Of a DNA stretch of 64,000 bases, positions 32,455-41,844 are shown piece by piece. Location: positions 1,178,001-1,242,000 of the forward strand of contig JAPDOI010000194.1 in assembly GCA_029168955.1 (NCBI GenBank), given 5' to 3'. Within the stretch, counting starts at the first letter, position 1. Every line of letters starts with the position of its first letter. A program made the translations under genes and the position numbers. The notes beneath the pieces were generated by a model. That model was not told the DNA's origin. It made no database searches and worked only from the letters and a program-made list of their open reading frames with translations. The stretch comes from Aplectana chamaeleonis. Its lineage: Eukaryota; Nematoda; Chromadorea; Rhabditida; Cosmocercidae.

Positions 32455-33135
32455 CTCCTCAGACGGTAGGCGCGGGCAGATCGCTGGCTTTTGGCGGCCA
32501 ATCGACATCCCCCCGCCAGTAGCCAGCGATCCGCCTGCCAGTAGCCAGCGATCGTCCCGCCACTGGCCAGCGATCCGCCCGCCATTAGCTAGCGATCCGC
32601 CCTCGATGCCACATGCGGGTTAATCCCATGGTTCCCACCACGGCGGTTTCCGTGTGCGGGACAACCAGCCTAGCCGTGAGTACCATCACCCTCAGCAGTC
32701 AAAAATTATCCTCCGGCTTCTGAGTGATCCTTCAAAGTGACTTGAAGTCAATTTCCAGAATCGGAATGCCGAGTGAGCAATCAGTGCGATGGAGCGCCTT
32801 TTACGCTCCTCGGTTTGTTTACTCTGAGCATGATACTGACAGCAGAAAAGAACTCGGCAATGATTGACAAGTTTCAACATGTAAAATTTGAGCGGACGGA
32901 TCGCTGGCGGGTCGCGGGCGAATCGCGGCTTTAGAGCTTACCCGCTATCGTGATCAGCTTCCCCAGATGCCGCTATCCGCCCGTCAAAAGGCAGCGATCC
33001 GCCCGCGGAGACAACGAGAGGAAGCGATCAGCTCGGCGAGGCCACGATGGACAGCGATCCGCCCGCAACTTGCTGGCGTACCGCCCGCAGAGGCCTTGAT
33101 TGCCAGTGGTCAGTCCGCACCTACTGTCTGAGTAG
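32455..33135. mobile_element. TIR element with GC-rich internal array, CTACTCAGACA ends
   Basis: Inverted ends of about 34 bp: CTCCTCAGACGGTAGGCGCG at left and the complement of CTACTCAGACAGTAGGTGCG at right; length 681 bp. Next to each end are degenerate repeats of CAGCGATCCGCCCGC (left, 32,515-32,600; right, 32,895-33,110). The middle (32,630-32,880) is non-repetitive. The ends match the borders of the arrays at 23.1, 30.2 and 57.7 kb. Confidence 0.78.
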
Positions 33136-33586
33136 TTACAAGCTACGAAACCGCGTAAAAATTAGCACGCAGCTGACACACTAGGGACGGCGCAGGATCA
33201 CTAGGAATGGGAGAGGATGTCCCAGTTGTTACTGCAACTAAAAAATTATTGTCATTTGTTCCCGCGTATTTCCTTAGGTACGCAATCGCGCCTAGTTTCG
33301 CAGCGTTCAGCCTTGTCTGCGCAACACAATTTTCGTGTCGCACTGACACACTCTGCAAAAACTCTGAACACTGCCTGAAACGCCGCGTCGCCATTTCTCG
33401 CTCCAGAGGGCGCCGCTACCGATTTTGAGTCCGTTTTTGGATCTCTTGCAACGAACTTAATACGATATTGACTGTAGCCATAGCTGGCTCCCTTCCAACT
33501 TTGTCACTATTCGATATGTCTTACACCATTTTTGGATGTTTTTTTGCAGTAACTGCAGTTCAACGTCGCAGTGCACGTTATGGCAT
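33136..33586. other. No gene seen
   Basis: Two opposite open frames of 73-83 residues at 33,143-33,428 and short frames at 33,468-33,586; none has a recognisable domain or a supported start. Confidence 0.4.
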
Positions 33587-33908
33587 GTTTACACAAGGTG
33601 CTGAGTTGATCGCAAAACGCTTGGCTGCGGGCGAGATTGAACCAGCATATTCCCTTTCCGGGGGAGCGCCTTATCGCACTGCACCACCGAAGCCCCAGCG
33701 CCGCTCTCACTCAGCTGCTCGGTAAACCTACTGTTTCATCCCGTTGTGCGGGTGAAAAGATGATTGCTTCGGTGATGATTTACCGAGCAGTTGAGTTAGA
33801 GCGGCGCCGGGACTTTGGTGGTGGAGTGCGTTAAGGCGCTACCCCGGAAAGGTAATATACTGGTTCAATCTCGCCCGGAGCCAAGCGTTTTCAGCATCTT
33901 GTGTAAAC
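33587..33908. mobile_element. Foldback/MITE hairpin, GTTTACACAAG ends
   Basis: A 322-bp near-palindrome. The left arm GTTTACACAAGGTGCTGA, then GGGCGAGATTGAACCAG and GCCCCAGCGCCGCTCT, is mirrored on the right by AGAGCGGCGCCGGGAC, CTGGTTCAATCTCGCCCGG and CTTGTGTAAAC. Arms reach within about 50 bp of the centre near 33,745. No target duplication is clear. Confidence 0.85.
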
Positions 33909-34279
33909 TAATCGATATGATACAGCTGATAATTTTTCTGGTTTATGGTTTTTTCTGTATCATTCATTTTCTCGTGCTATTTCTTCATAGATCTGTCTAT
34001 AGGCTGTAAAACCGCGAAATTCTCATGGTTTCTACGCGTGCTGATGCGGAGCGGAGGTTAGAGACAGCGAGAGAGCGCATGATAGACAACGGGAGCAGCA
34101 TCGAGCGCGCCGCTCGCGCCATGAGTCGTGAGAAGCACAATTTTTATAGAGGGTACATATAGTAAATATGTACTCTAGTTGAATCAATACTGTGTTTGAA
34201 AGGAGGGAAACTTACGGTTTCTTTGCGTTTTTGATGCGTTTTATCCTTAATAGAAAAAACAGAGGTACAGGGAGAGGAC
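33909..34279. other. No gene seen
   Basis: AT-rich sequence with a GAGAGAGCG-type purine run at 34,050-34,085; the phrase GCGGAG...GACAGCGAGA(G/A)AGCG also appears at 39,050-39,080, where it opposes GAGC-rich sequence. No coding signal. Confidence 0.4.
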
Positions 34280-35135
34280 GGAGTACGGGGTGGCGCCGGC
34301 GCCAGCCGGCTGGCAGCAGCGACAGCTCTTGGCCGAGTCGCCCCGACAGAGATCGACGGCTCACTCGCTCGTTGATTGGCGATCAGCGGAGATCACGCAC
34401 GCAAGATCAGAGCCTGTGCATGGAAAGCAATCGTTTACAAACAAAAAGGGTGAAGAATTCCGCTATTAAAGAGAGCAGCCCCTGAGTTTTTTGAGGAGTT
34501 GAAGTCTTATGCTAGGGAGGACACAATCTCCGAATTTTGATGGGGTTAGAACCCCGGGTGGGCGAGATTATGACATGAATGCGAAGTTTTCTCCGATTCT
34601 TTCAGGGGGTTGGAACCCCGGGTAGGCGAGATTCTGACATGAGTGCGAAGCTTTCCTCGATTTTTGCAAGGGGTTGGAACCCTGGGTGGGCGAGATTCTG
34701 GCGTGAGTGCGAAGTTTTCTCCGATTTTTTCAGGGGGAGGGTTGGAACCCCGGGTAGGCGAGATTCTGACGTGAGTGCAAAGTTTTCTCCGATTTTTTCC
34801 AGGGGGTTGGAACCCCGGGTGGGAAAAAACTGCTAGCTCAATACGCTTATACCACAGATATGGGTAGCAAAGCTTCCCAAGTTCGTGCTAAGACTCCCTA
34901 GCAAACGACTTCAACCACTAAAAGAACTCAGGGGCTGTTTGCTTTAATAAAAATGACTGAAATCGTCGCAGTTTTTGGTTGTAAACGATTGCTTTCCATT
35001 CACAGGCTCTGATCTTGCGTGCGTGATCTCCGCCGATATCCAATCAACGAGCGAGCGAGCCATCGATCTCTCTGACGGGGCGACTCCGCCGAGAGCGGTC
35101 ACTGCTGCCAGCCGGCTGGCGCCACCCCGTACTCC
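34280..35135. mobile_element. Large foldback element with a tandem repeat in its loop
   Basis: Arms of about 235 bp. Left 34,280-34,519 starts GGAGTACGGGGTGGCGCC; right 34,900-35,135 ends GGCGCCACCCCGTACTCC. Inner matching words include AGCCGGCTGGC, ATCTTGCGTGCGTGATCTCC and GTAAACGATTGCTTTCC. The loop (34,520-34,899) contains five copies of a roughly 65-bp repeat. Non-coding; such foldback structure with a subrepeat loop resembles FB-type elements in shape only. Confidence 0.85.
34527..34825. repeat. About 65-bp tandem repeat, five copies
   Basis: Units begin GTTGGAACCCCGGGT(A/G)GG, then CGAGATTCTGACGTGAGTGC and GAAGTTTTCTCCGATTTTTT. Copies of the first word start at 34,545, 34,610, 34,673, 34,741 and 34,806. 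The word GGAAACCCCGGGTAGGT also occurs at 37,650 and inverted at 46,095 inside another MITE family. Confidence 0.9.
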
Positions 35136-35289
35136 ATGAAGACTATAAATACTCAAGCGGCGACACCATGGCAGAGCGGGAAAGACGGCCTTCAAAACAA
35201 GCAAATTCTGTACAAGCGTTCATCCTCAGGATAGCAAAGGATAGCGATGGAAATGATTTTGCCGAAAAGGAGTGAAACTGCTAATGGAT

Positions 35290-35890
35290 TAATAGTGAAA
35301 ATGCTGAAAAAGTCTTTACGGCCGTCGCCGCCATTGCGGAGCGGGCGTCACGCGCGTGCCGCGCTGGCGTGGCGTCAGGCCGCGATTACGCTTCCAGCGA
35401 CACGCGATAGCGACAGTTCATATCAGGCATATCGATTTTCCGTCGATGTTAACAGTAAACATTGCGTCGCGTCGCTCGTCGCCGGAAGTATGGTCCCCGC
35501 CTCAGGCCAATAATAGGTCAATGGTACACTTTGTCTGTCATAAGCGAAAGTTATCACATTTAGCAAAAATCGTGGCGAGGCCAGCATCGGAGCAACGGCA
35601 CTGGCCGTCATAGGGACAGCTGTCGTATGTTCGCCGCAGCGACGTGTCGCGGAGGGCTGACATACTGCAAACGTGCCAATGCATGTAGTTACCACTGTCG
35701 CTGTCGCTGTGCAGCGCACTGCGACAGCGACAGATTCAAAGGGCGGGAGGTGGTCGCTCAGAACGACGCGATCGAGTGTCGCAAATGTATGCCATTGGCC
35801 ATACTCTGTAGCCACACCCGCGCGTCACGCGCGTGCCGCGCTGGCGTTGAAGAGTATGAATAGCGCCTTAGGAAACGTTGCGTTTTCCCT
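35290..35890. repeat. GC-rich dispersed family (GCGTCACGCGCGTGCCGCGC), copy
   Basis: Left part 35,296-35,375 (TAGTGAAAATGCTGAAAAAG...CGTCACGCGCGTGCCGCGCT) is the complement of 56,220-56,335. Right part 35,820-35,875 (GTGCCGCGCTGGCG...AGTATGAATAGCGCCTTA) matches 56,565-56,605 directly. Terminal segments in both orientations suggest an element with inverted ends. Between them 35,420-35,800 has GCGACAGCGACAG-rich sequence and no gene. 35,136-35,289 is anonymous. Confidence 0.6.
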
Positions 35891-36128
35891 CCTAACACTC
35901 TGTATTAATTCGTATACTCTTTACCATTTGACAGACACAGGAATGACCCGAGAAAATAAAGAAAACATAAACAAGGCATAATCCAGAGAAAATTAAGCTC
36001 AGCTGTTAAAAAAAAAATCAGCTGTTTTATATCGATTAATGGTTAACTTGGAACCGAGCCAGCTGGCTACAGTCTGCTTGAGGAAAGTAGGCAACCGCAC
36101 CACCGCCTTTTTCCGTTGCAGTGAACTG
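35891..36128. mobile_element. Truncated Tc1-like MITE (right end only)
   Basis: The right terminus is the complement of CAGTTCACTGCAACGGAAAA, followed by TA (36,129-36,130), with GTGGTGCGGTTGCC just inside. Upstream AGAAAATTAAGCTCAGCTG and GAAAATAAAGAAAACATAAAC resemble the right arm of the 31,331 element. No left end is present. Confidence 0.6.
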
Positions 36129-36130
36129 TA

Positions 36131-37574
36131 CCACTGTCTTCGGCTCACTGGAGGAGCACGAAAATGTCCTTGGGAATTTTTTTCGTCAATTTTGAAGCGA
36201 GTTACTGCTAAGCGGCCCTTTGTGAGCGCGAAAATCCAAGCAAAACGCCGTTTCTTGCAAGAAATATGCGCGAGAGATAATGTTCTGTTCTTATCAAAAC
36301 GAATTCCGCTGCGCAATTGCGGGCAACCGCTTCTGCAGCACGGAGCAACTTGATAATCGCGCCGAGAACCTTTGATTCCAACTCGGTTATCATCGTGCAG
36401 CGTTCTGCAACCGCGGCTGTCCGCAACTGCGGAGCGGAATTTAGCTCCGAGATAGACAATACTGTCCGAAACTCGGAGCCGTTTGTATATTAAGTGGGGC
36501 TTGGGGGATAGTCAACCTTCCGAGTTCAGTGCTCCCTCCGTAGTTTCTGGGAGCGAATTTTAAATTTTTCTCATCAATCTGTCAAATTCACGAAAGTCAG
36601 CGCAGCAACAGGTAACGTTTGGAAAATATTCCATTACAACTTGTTCAATGAGAGAGCAGAAATTGCCCGAAAAGCACAATCTGAAAAGTGCCCGTTTCTC
36701 TATGAAAACTATTCGATTAGAGGAGAAAATCGTTACATACCCGGAAAAAACTGTTGATCCCTGCTTAGGGTTGAATCGTTCATTTCCACTCCGCAACCTG
36801 AAGAAATGGCAGTTCCATTTTGGAAATTGATCTCACATCATAGCGCAGGCCAGTCAGCAAGGCGAGGGTCCCGGCACGAAGGCCTACACCGATACGGAAA
36901 GTGGCGTGGGCCCAATTTCGCCATCGCAAATGTGCATTCGTTTCCTGTTATTCTACTTTTATCATCGATGTGATCATCAATGTCTACTCCTGAGGTGTTA
37001 AATTCTTCACGAATCTCCTAATTGAAGTGGAGCGATTGAAAATAGTTCACAATGAATGTTTTTTTTTTGGAAAAAATTCCTTTTCGACATAACTTGAAAA
37101 TGTCATCCAAAGTAAGGTGTATGGCACAAAGCCGGTAACGGTCAGAATTTCCCGGCCTGCCCCCGATCCACAGTAACCCTGTGCGTGGTGGGGCCAGGCA
37201 TGGATTCCTGGCGCTCCTTTTCGATCGATACGCGCGTCATATTCGCTACCACAACTTTCGTGATCGATGGTTTTCCTTCAGCAATACGAAGAAGGGGTGT
37301 TTTGCTTTATCGATCCATTCCATGCTAACATTAGTTCAGGAGAGCTATCGCAGTTCGTCTTAAGAACGGCTGACATAGCGCCAGTATATTTTTGGCTCGA
37401 AAAGAAGCTCTTTATAAATCGCTAATTCGTCCTTTGAAAGAGTAAATCACAGAAAGTTGGGTAATATGTATGAAAAATAAAGATAGCCATAGATCATGTC
37501 GGCTCAATTTCTTTTTCTCTATTTCTGCAGTTCGCAGGCTCACGCCGATTTCAACATTATTTTGGCAAAAAAAC
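36131..37574. other. No supported gene
   Basis: Overlapping frames at 36,039-36,353 (plus) and 36,208-36,459 (minus) have no domain. 36,400-36,480 contains inverted CTCCGAGATAGAC / AACTCGGAGCC words. 37,160-37,270 (ATCCACAGTAACCCTG, GGCATGGATTCCTGGCGCTC) recurs inverted at 37,800-37,880 and 38,200-38,260, so it is repetitive. Confidence 0.4.
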
Positions 37575-37740
37575 TATCGCTGGTTACGCACCGTTGCATC
37601 GCACTTGGCCACGCCCATTTTTCCGTGCCGCAATGACTCCTGATTTTGGCAGAGTTGGGAAACCCCGGGTAGGTACTCAAGTTTAGTGCGGCACGGAAAA
37701 TGGGCGTGGCCAAGTGCATAGCGCCACAGTGCCCCCCATC
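37575..37740. mobile_element. MITE, GCACTTGGCCACGCCCATTTT family, copy 1
   Basis: Inverted arms GCACTTGGCCACGCCCATTT (37,593) and AAATGGGCGTGGCCAAGTGC (37,699), with CCCCGGGTAGGTACTCA between. The same architecture is seen at 46,040-46,200 and 48,950-49,085. About 150-165 bp; no target duplication resolved. Confidence 0.8.
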
Positions 37741-38574
37741 CCACATAGCACTTGAAAAAGTAGCGCTGCGGACGTTGAATTTTGATCGCTTTCGAAAAAA
37801 CAGCGAACGTTTCGCCGCCTCAAGCACCGCGATGACGAATATGTCGAAAATATCGATTGAGCGAGCCAAGAATCCATGCTGGTTCCGCGGGTGCGCCCGA
37901 TGAGGCACTCTGATATGGAAGGGGCCTCAGAGCGCATGGCGCGCGCACCTTCTCGCGGAGGAGTCCCTTTCACGTCGCGATGCGTTTTTCTTGAATATTT
38001 CTGGAATTATTAGCTACCCTCAATCGATCTCGTTTCCACTGCCACCCAGATGATCGCTATTGCTCCTATTCGTTTCTCTTATCCATGAGAAGGTGTCCCG
38101 GGAAGTTGCCTACGAGAAAGTGCGCGCGCCATGCGCTCTAGGGCCCCGCCCACATCAGGGTGCCTCTTTTCCCTCCCCCTGGTTCCGCAGCGAATAGGGG
38201 TACTGTGGATCGGGGATAGGCCGGGAAATTTTGACCGTTACTGGCTTGTGTGCATGGCTGTCTCTGGTCACGGAAGTCCCTCATGGACATCGGTGCCACC
38301 TATTTTTTCGAAAGAGTGAAAACTCTGTTTAGGGTGAAAATTCAGGCCATGGGCGCAACTATTGACTAGATTTCTTCAATGAATTGAAACTCCGAGACAT
38401 ATAGGTGAAATTCTGATGTGAATTCATGAGAGGCTCCTCCGAATTGGATCGCACCATATGCATACCTTACAAACCTTATGCAGTGATGGGAAGGCGCCAG
38501 TGAATGCGCACGCGATCTAAATCAGCCCCAGTTTTTTCCTTGTGGGTGAACCTGCTCATAAAAATCCTAGCTCG
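37741..38574. other. No supported gene
   Basis: Minus-strand frames at 37,540-37,973 (up to 122 residues) overlap the MITE and repeats and lack a domain. 37,840-37,960 (GAATCCATGCTGG, GGGCCTCAGAGCGCATGGCG) is inverted at 38,120-38,170 (CGCCATGCGCTCTAGGGCCC), so a foldback element likely spans about 37,790-38,260. Confidence 0.45.
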
Positions 38575-38700
38575 CCCGGACGAGTCCGGGCGTAGCAAAC
38601 AGCGGAGCGGTCGGCCATAGCAAAATATAACAGTGATAAGGAGGTTCCGCCATGATAAGCCCAATAAACCTCACCTCGACCCTCTCAAAATGAGGGAGCT
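38575..38700 (+). repeat. Dispersed GCGGAGCGGTCG...CAAAATAT repeat, copy 2
   Basis: Contains CGGACGAGTCCGGGCGTAGC, GCGGAGCGGTCGGCCATAGC, AAAATATAACAGTGATAAGG, CATGATAAGCCCAATAA and CTCAAAATGAGGGAGC. It runs directly into the TA duplication of the next MITE, as the 58-kb copy runs directly into its MITE. Confidence 0.78.
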
Positions 38701-38701
38701 A

Positions 38702-38889
38702 CTATGGTTCTCCGAGCCGAAATCCGGTCCGGAATTGCGGACTACGGCTGTTGCGTCATTCGACACAATCGTACTGGGAGAAGGTTGAGTCGTGCCGGGA
38801 CCAAGAGGTAACAGCTCGATTAACATGTCGTATGATGCAATAGTCCTATTCCACAAGTGCGGACCGTAATTTGGCCCAGAGAACAATAG
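38702..38889. mobile_element. Tc1/mariner-like MITE, family U, copy 1
   Basis: TIRs CTATGGTTCTCCGAGCCGAA and the complement of CTATTGTTCTCTGGGCCAAA, flanked by TA (38,700-38,701, 38,890-38,891); 188 bp. Related ends, CTATGCTTATCTGGGCCGAA and CTGAGCTTCTCTGGGCCAAA, define copies at 41,564 and 46,444. The sub-terminal CCGGTCCGxAATTGCG is shared. Confidence 0.85.
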
Positions 38890-38891
38890 TA

Positions 38892-39517
38892 GGCTATACA
38901 TTCCGTATGGCTCTTTATTGCAAGATAAAGCCATTGAATGACTGAACTTCGTGGACCCAATGTTCTTCTTCTCGCCTTGGATTCATTTCTCCAGTCATGT
39001 ATTCTCCAGCTCGGAGCCAAATTTATTTTGTTCCTGAGTGTGCGTGTGCGGAGCGAGAGGGACAGCGAGAAAGCGTGGAGCGGGGGGATAAGCAGCATAC
39101 ACGCGCGCTTAAACGCGATCGACGGAAATAAATTTGGATCCGATACAGGATATGCTTTGACCTGAAGTGTCTGTGCAAATTTTGAGCCACATATCGCATT
39201 TTAAGCAAATACGACTTCTTAAAAAGAGTGCCATTGATGCGTCTGCAATGGTGAACAGCTCAGAACCTCGTTCTGCCCTGCCCGGTGCGAAAAACTGCAT
39301 TCAGGGCCACCCGTACACTCGTAACTATGGTCTTGATCCCGTTTAGAGCGAGCCGCTAACTCCTCGACTGATTTTCGCCGCCCTCATGACGAAACTCGGA
39401 TCACCCCTCTGGCTACAAGAACGCGGTACTTAGGCTCGGACCACGGCCCACGTACGTCTAAATGGGCGTTTTCGGGGTGGAGACTTGCCTTCCTAGGCCA
39501 GTGTCGACATCCACAGC
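38892..39517. other. No gene seen
   Basis: Contains short inverted words around 39,000-39,180 (GGAGCCAAATTTATTT / GGAAATAAATTTGGATCC), possibly a small MITE of about 130 bp. No open frame has a domain. Confidence 0.4.
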
Positions 39518-39623
39518 ACCTTGCCTTCTTCTTCTTCTTTGCAGCCACAGAGAGGGGTTCTGTCATAGGTTCAGAAACTCGGCCACTAGCACTGGGTACC
39601 AGCACCGCGCAAGAGACGGAGGC
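39518..39623 (-). pseudogene. Non-LTR fragment I (3' terminal stub, minus)
   Basis: Read on minus: RLRLL(R), then after a deletion SASGRVSEPMTEPLSV and the 3' tail, GCTGCAAAGAAGAAGAAG. It is the last about 90 bp of the family fused to a short upstream piece. It lies head to head with fragment J. Confidence 0.75.
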
Positions 39624-39650
39624 GGGAGCGCCTCCGTCTCTTGCGCGCGG
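39605..39650. repeat. Perfect hairpin at the I/J junction
   Basis: CCGCGCAAGAGACGGAGGCG and CGCCTCCGTCTCTTGCGCG flank a 4-6 base centre (about 39,625). Both arms are the same retroelement codons (ERLRLLRA) in opposite orientation, so the hairpin arises from the head-to-head join of two copies. Confidence 0.9.
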
Positions 39651-40013
39651 AGCATACCCGATTCGTGAACGAACACTTGAGCAGAGTTGCCATAAACCCC
39701 ATCCTGGGAGTCGCACCTCCAAAGGTCTCCGAGACAGAGATGGAACTTGGCAGGCGTGCCAGGTGCACCCTTGCATCGTTACGCTGTGGACACTCCCCCA
39801 TGCTTATGTCATACTTGCATAGGATTGACAACAGCAAACCTGACGAGTGTCCTGATTGCGGTAGTCAAGGGCATACTACTGCGCACCTGTTCAATTGCCC
39901 GAAAAGACCGACTACATTGACGACAATGGATCTGTGGACGAACCCAGTGCTAGTGCCAGAGTTTCTGAACCTATGACAGAACCCCTCTCTGTGGCTGCAA
40001 AGAAGAAGAAGAG
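39628..40013 (+). pseudogene. Non-LTR fragment J (5'-truncated 3' end, plus)
   Basis: An open 111-residue stretch (ending at 39,976) with RLRLLRAEHTRFVNEHL, GVAPPKVSETEMELGRRARC, the knuckle CPDCGSQGHTTAHLFNCP and DLWTNPVL, then TGA, a 24-base 3' region and the tail AAAGAAGAAGAAG. The coding part shows no internal lesion, so the truncated copy is young. Its tail abuts the 3' end of element B, which runs in the other direction. Confidence 0.9.
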
Positions 40014-41563
40014 CACTGGGTTCGTCCACAGATCCATTGTCGTCAATGTAGTCGGTCTCTTCGGGCAATTGAACAGGTGCGCAGTAGTATGCCCTTGACT
40101 ACCGCATTCAGGACACTCGTCAGGTTTGCTGTTGTCAATCCTATGCAAGTATGACATAAGCATGGGGGAGTGTTCACAGCGTAACGATGCAAGGGCGCAC
40201 CTGGCACGCCTGCCAAGTTCCAACTTCGTCTCGCTGACCTTTGGAGGTGCGACTCCCAGGATGGAGTTTATGGCAACTCTGCTCAAGTGTTCCTTCACGA
40301 ATCGGGTATGCTCCGCGCGCAAGAGACGGAGGCGTTCTTGTTGTGCTTCGGTCCATCTCTGCACATCTACTTTCGACGGAGCATCAGCGAAAGGCTTTCT
40401 GATACATCTCTCTCTCACCGGGTTTAGTACTCTTCGCGATGGATGATTCGGCTGCTTCACGATGTTAATGTACATTTGTTGCGCCTGGAGTTGGCAGTGG
40501 TCTCTAACTGGCAATATGCGAGCTTCGGCGTGTAAGTGCTCTATTGGAGAGCTTTTAGAACAGCCAGTTGCAATTCGCAGAGCACAGTTTTGGACGCGCT
40601 GCAGCTCGGACCAAGAGGTGTCCGACACGATGTGCTGCCAGACTGGCGCAGCATACTCCAGGGCGGGTTGCAGGGTCAAGCGGGGCGTTGCGTAATTTTT
40701 CAAAATCGGAGCGACCCCACCCCCACCACCATCATTTTTTTTCCAAAATCCGAAATTTTTGAATCCCTTCCGAGGCGCGGTTTCTTAGCCGTTTATATTT
40801 GATTCCTAAAACTATCAGACGCCGAAAATTCGTTCATTAGCCGGGCCCAAGCGTCTTAAAGCTGAGCAATGCTACGATCCCTCCCTTTGGTGACCAGAAA
40901 TATCGAGAATTTTTGGGACACCTTCACCAAATTTTCATTTTTGAACTGAAATTTTGGCGATCCCCCCTACTAACCTTCATTTTCGGGCCAATTTTTTTGC
41001 GACCCCCCCTACCTATCGTTGCGGAATTTCGCAACCCCGCTTGACCCTGGCGGGTTGCACAATAGCCTTATACGTGGTCAGAATAGTTTCTTTATTGTAT
41101 CCCCAGAACGTTCCACCGAGAGCACGCAGGACGTTGAGTCTTGTTTTCACTGTGGCTTGCTTCTGCTCAGTGTTCTTATGAAACCTCAACGAAGGATCCA
41201 ACACGAGTCCAAGTAATTTGGGGAATCGGGTGGCCTGCAATTGAGTTTCGTCCCATTTCACCATAGGATGGGCACTGTGCTCTGCATTATCAGTGGAAAA
41301 GACGGTGACGGACGATTTAGTGAGCATTTTGCGATCGAAGAAACATTTCAACTCGATCAAGTAGTCATTGATCTTACTGGTGGCTACCTTAATGTCGCGA
41401 TCTCGGCACAGAATAGTAATATCATCCGCGTATGCAACGACCTTGATGTCTTGAGGGGGAACGGGCAGATCTTCTAGATATAAACTGAAAAGTGTGGGCG
41501 ATAAAACTCCTTGAGGGACACCAGCGGCGATGGGGATGCTATTGGAAACATGTCCCTGGAATA
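40014..41563 (-). pseudogene. Element B: RT palm, thumb and C-terminus, interrupted by a hAT MITE
   Basis: After the TA MITE the frame resumes with PIAAGVPQG, VLSPTLFSLYLEDLP, then AYADDITILCRDRD (YADD intact), FFDRKMLTKSSVTVFSTD, LGLVLDPSLRFHKNTEQKQ and RALGGTFWGYNKETIL. The hAT MITE splits the connection segment LQPALEYAAPVW. Past it come HIVSDTSWSELQRVQNCALR, HLHAEARILPVRDHCQLQAQ, RLRLLRAEHTRFVKEHLSR and the knuckle CPECGSQGHTTAHLFNCP, ending at TNPVL. Confidence 0.9.
40671..41049. mobile_element. hAT-type MITE inside element B
   Basis: Starts CAGGGTCAAGCGGGG and ends CCCCGCTTGACCCTG. The perfect 8-bp direct repeat GCGGGTTG flanks it (40,663-40,670, 41,050-41,057). CAGGG termini plus an 8-bp duplication define hAT. 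379 bp, no transposase. Internal GACCCC(C/A)CC words and TTTTTTCCAAAATCCGAAAT-type runs are shared in style with the hAT elements at 46,262 and 62,571. Confidence 0.95.
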
Positions 41564-41842
41564 CTATGCTTATCTGGGCCGAATTCCGGTCCGCAATTGC
41601 GTCTCGACACGCTTTGCGGCCGCACGCGCTTGAGTCGGTCGAGCTTCCAGCACCTAAGCCGACTCGATACGACTTTTTTATACAGTTTTCTCCAATTGTG
41701 TTTACTTTTCAGTTTCTAAAACCCACCTAGAGTCAACAGATCGGCGGCTGCGGCCCAGGAAACTCTTCTAACTCGAATGCGCGCGGCCGCAAAGCGTGTC
41801 GAGACGCAATCGCGGACCGGTATTTGGCCCAGAGAAGCACAG
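41564..41842. mobile_element. Tc1/mariner-like MITE, family U, copy 2, inside element B
   Basis: TIRs CTATGCTTATCTGGGCCGAA and the complement of CTGTGCTTCTCTGGGCCAAA, then CGGTCCGC(A/G)ATTGCGTC and GACACGCTTTGCGGCCGC. TA flanks at 41,562-41,563 and 41,843-41,844. 279 bp. It splits the RT frame of element B between motif A and the GVPQG box; the uninterrupted site is seen in fragment E near 54,085-54,095. Confidence 0.93.
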
Positions 41843-41844
41843 TA

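Noticed and set aside
38575..38600. Hammerhead-like core in CGGACGAGTCCGGGCG
   Set aside because: It lacks CUGAUGA and the GAAA element in the right order; similarity is limited to a GAGTCC word.
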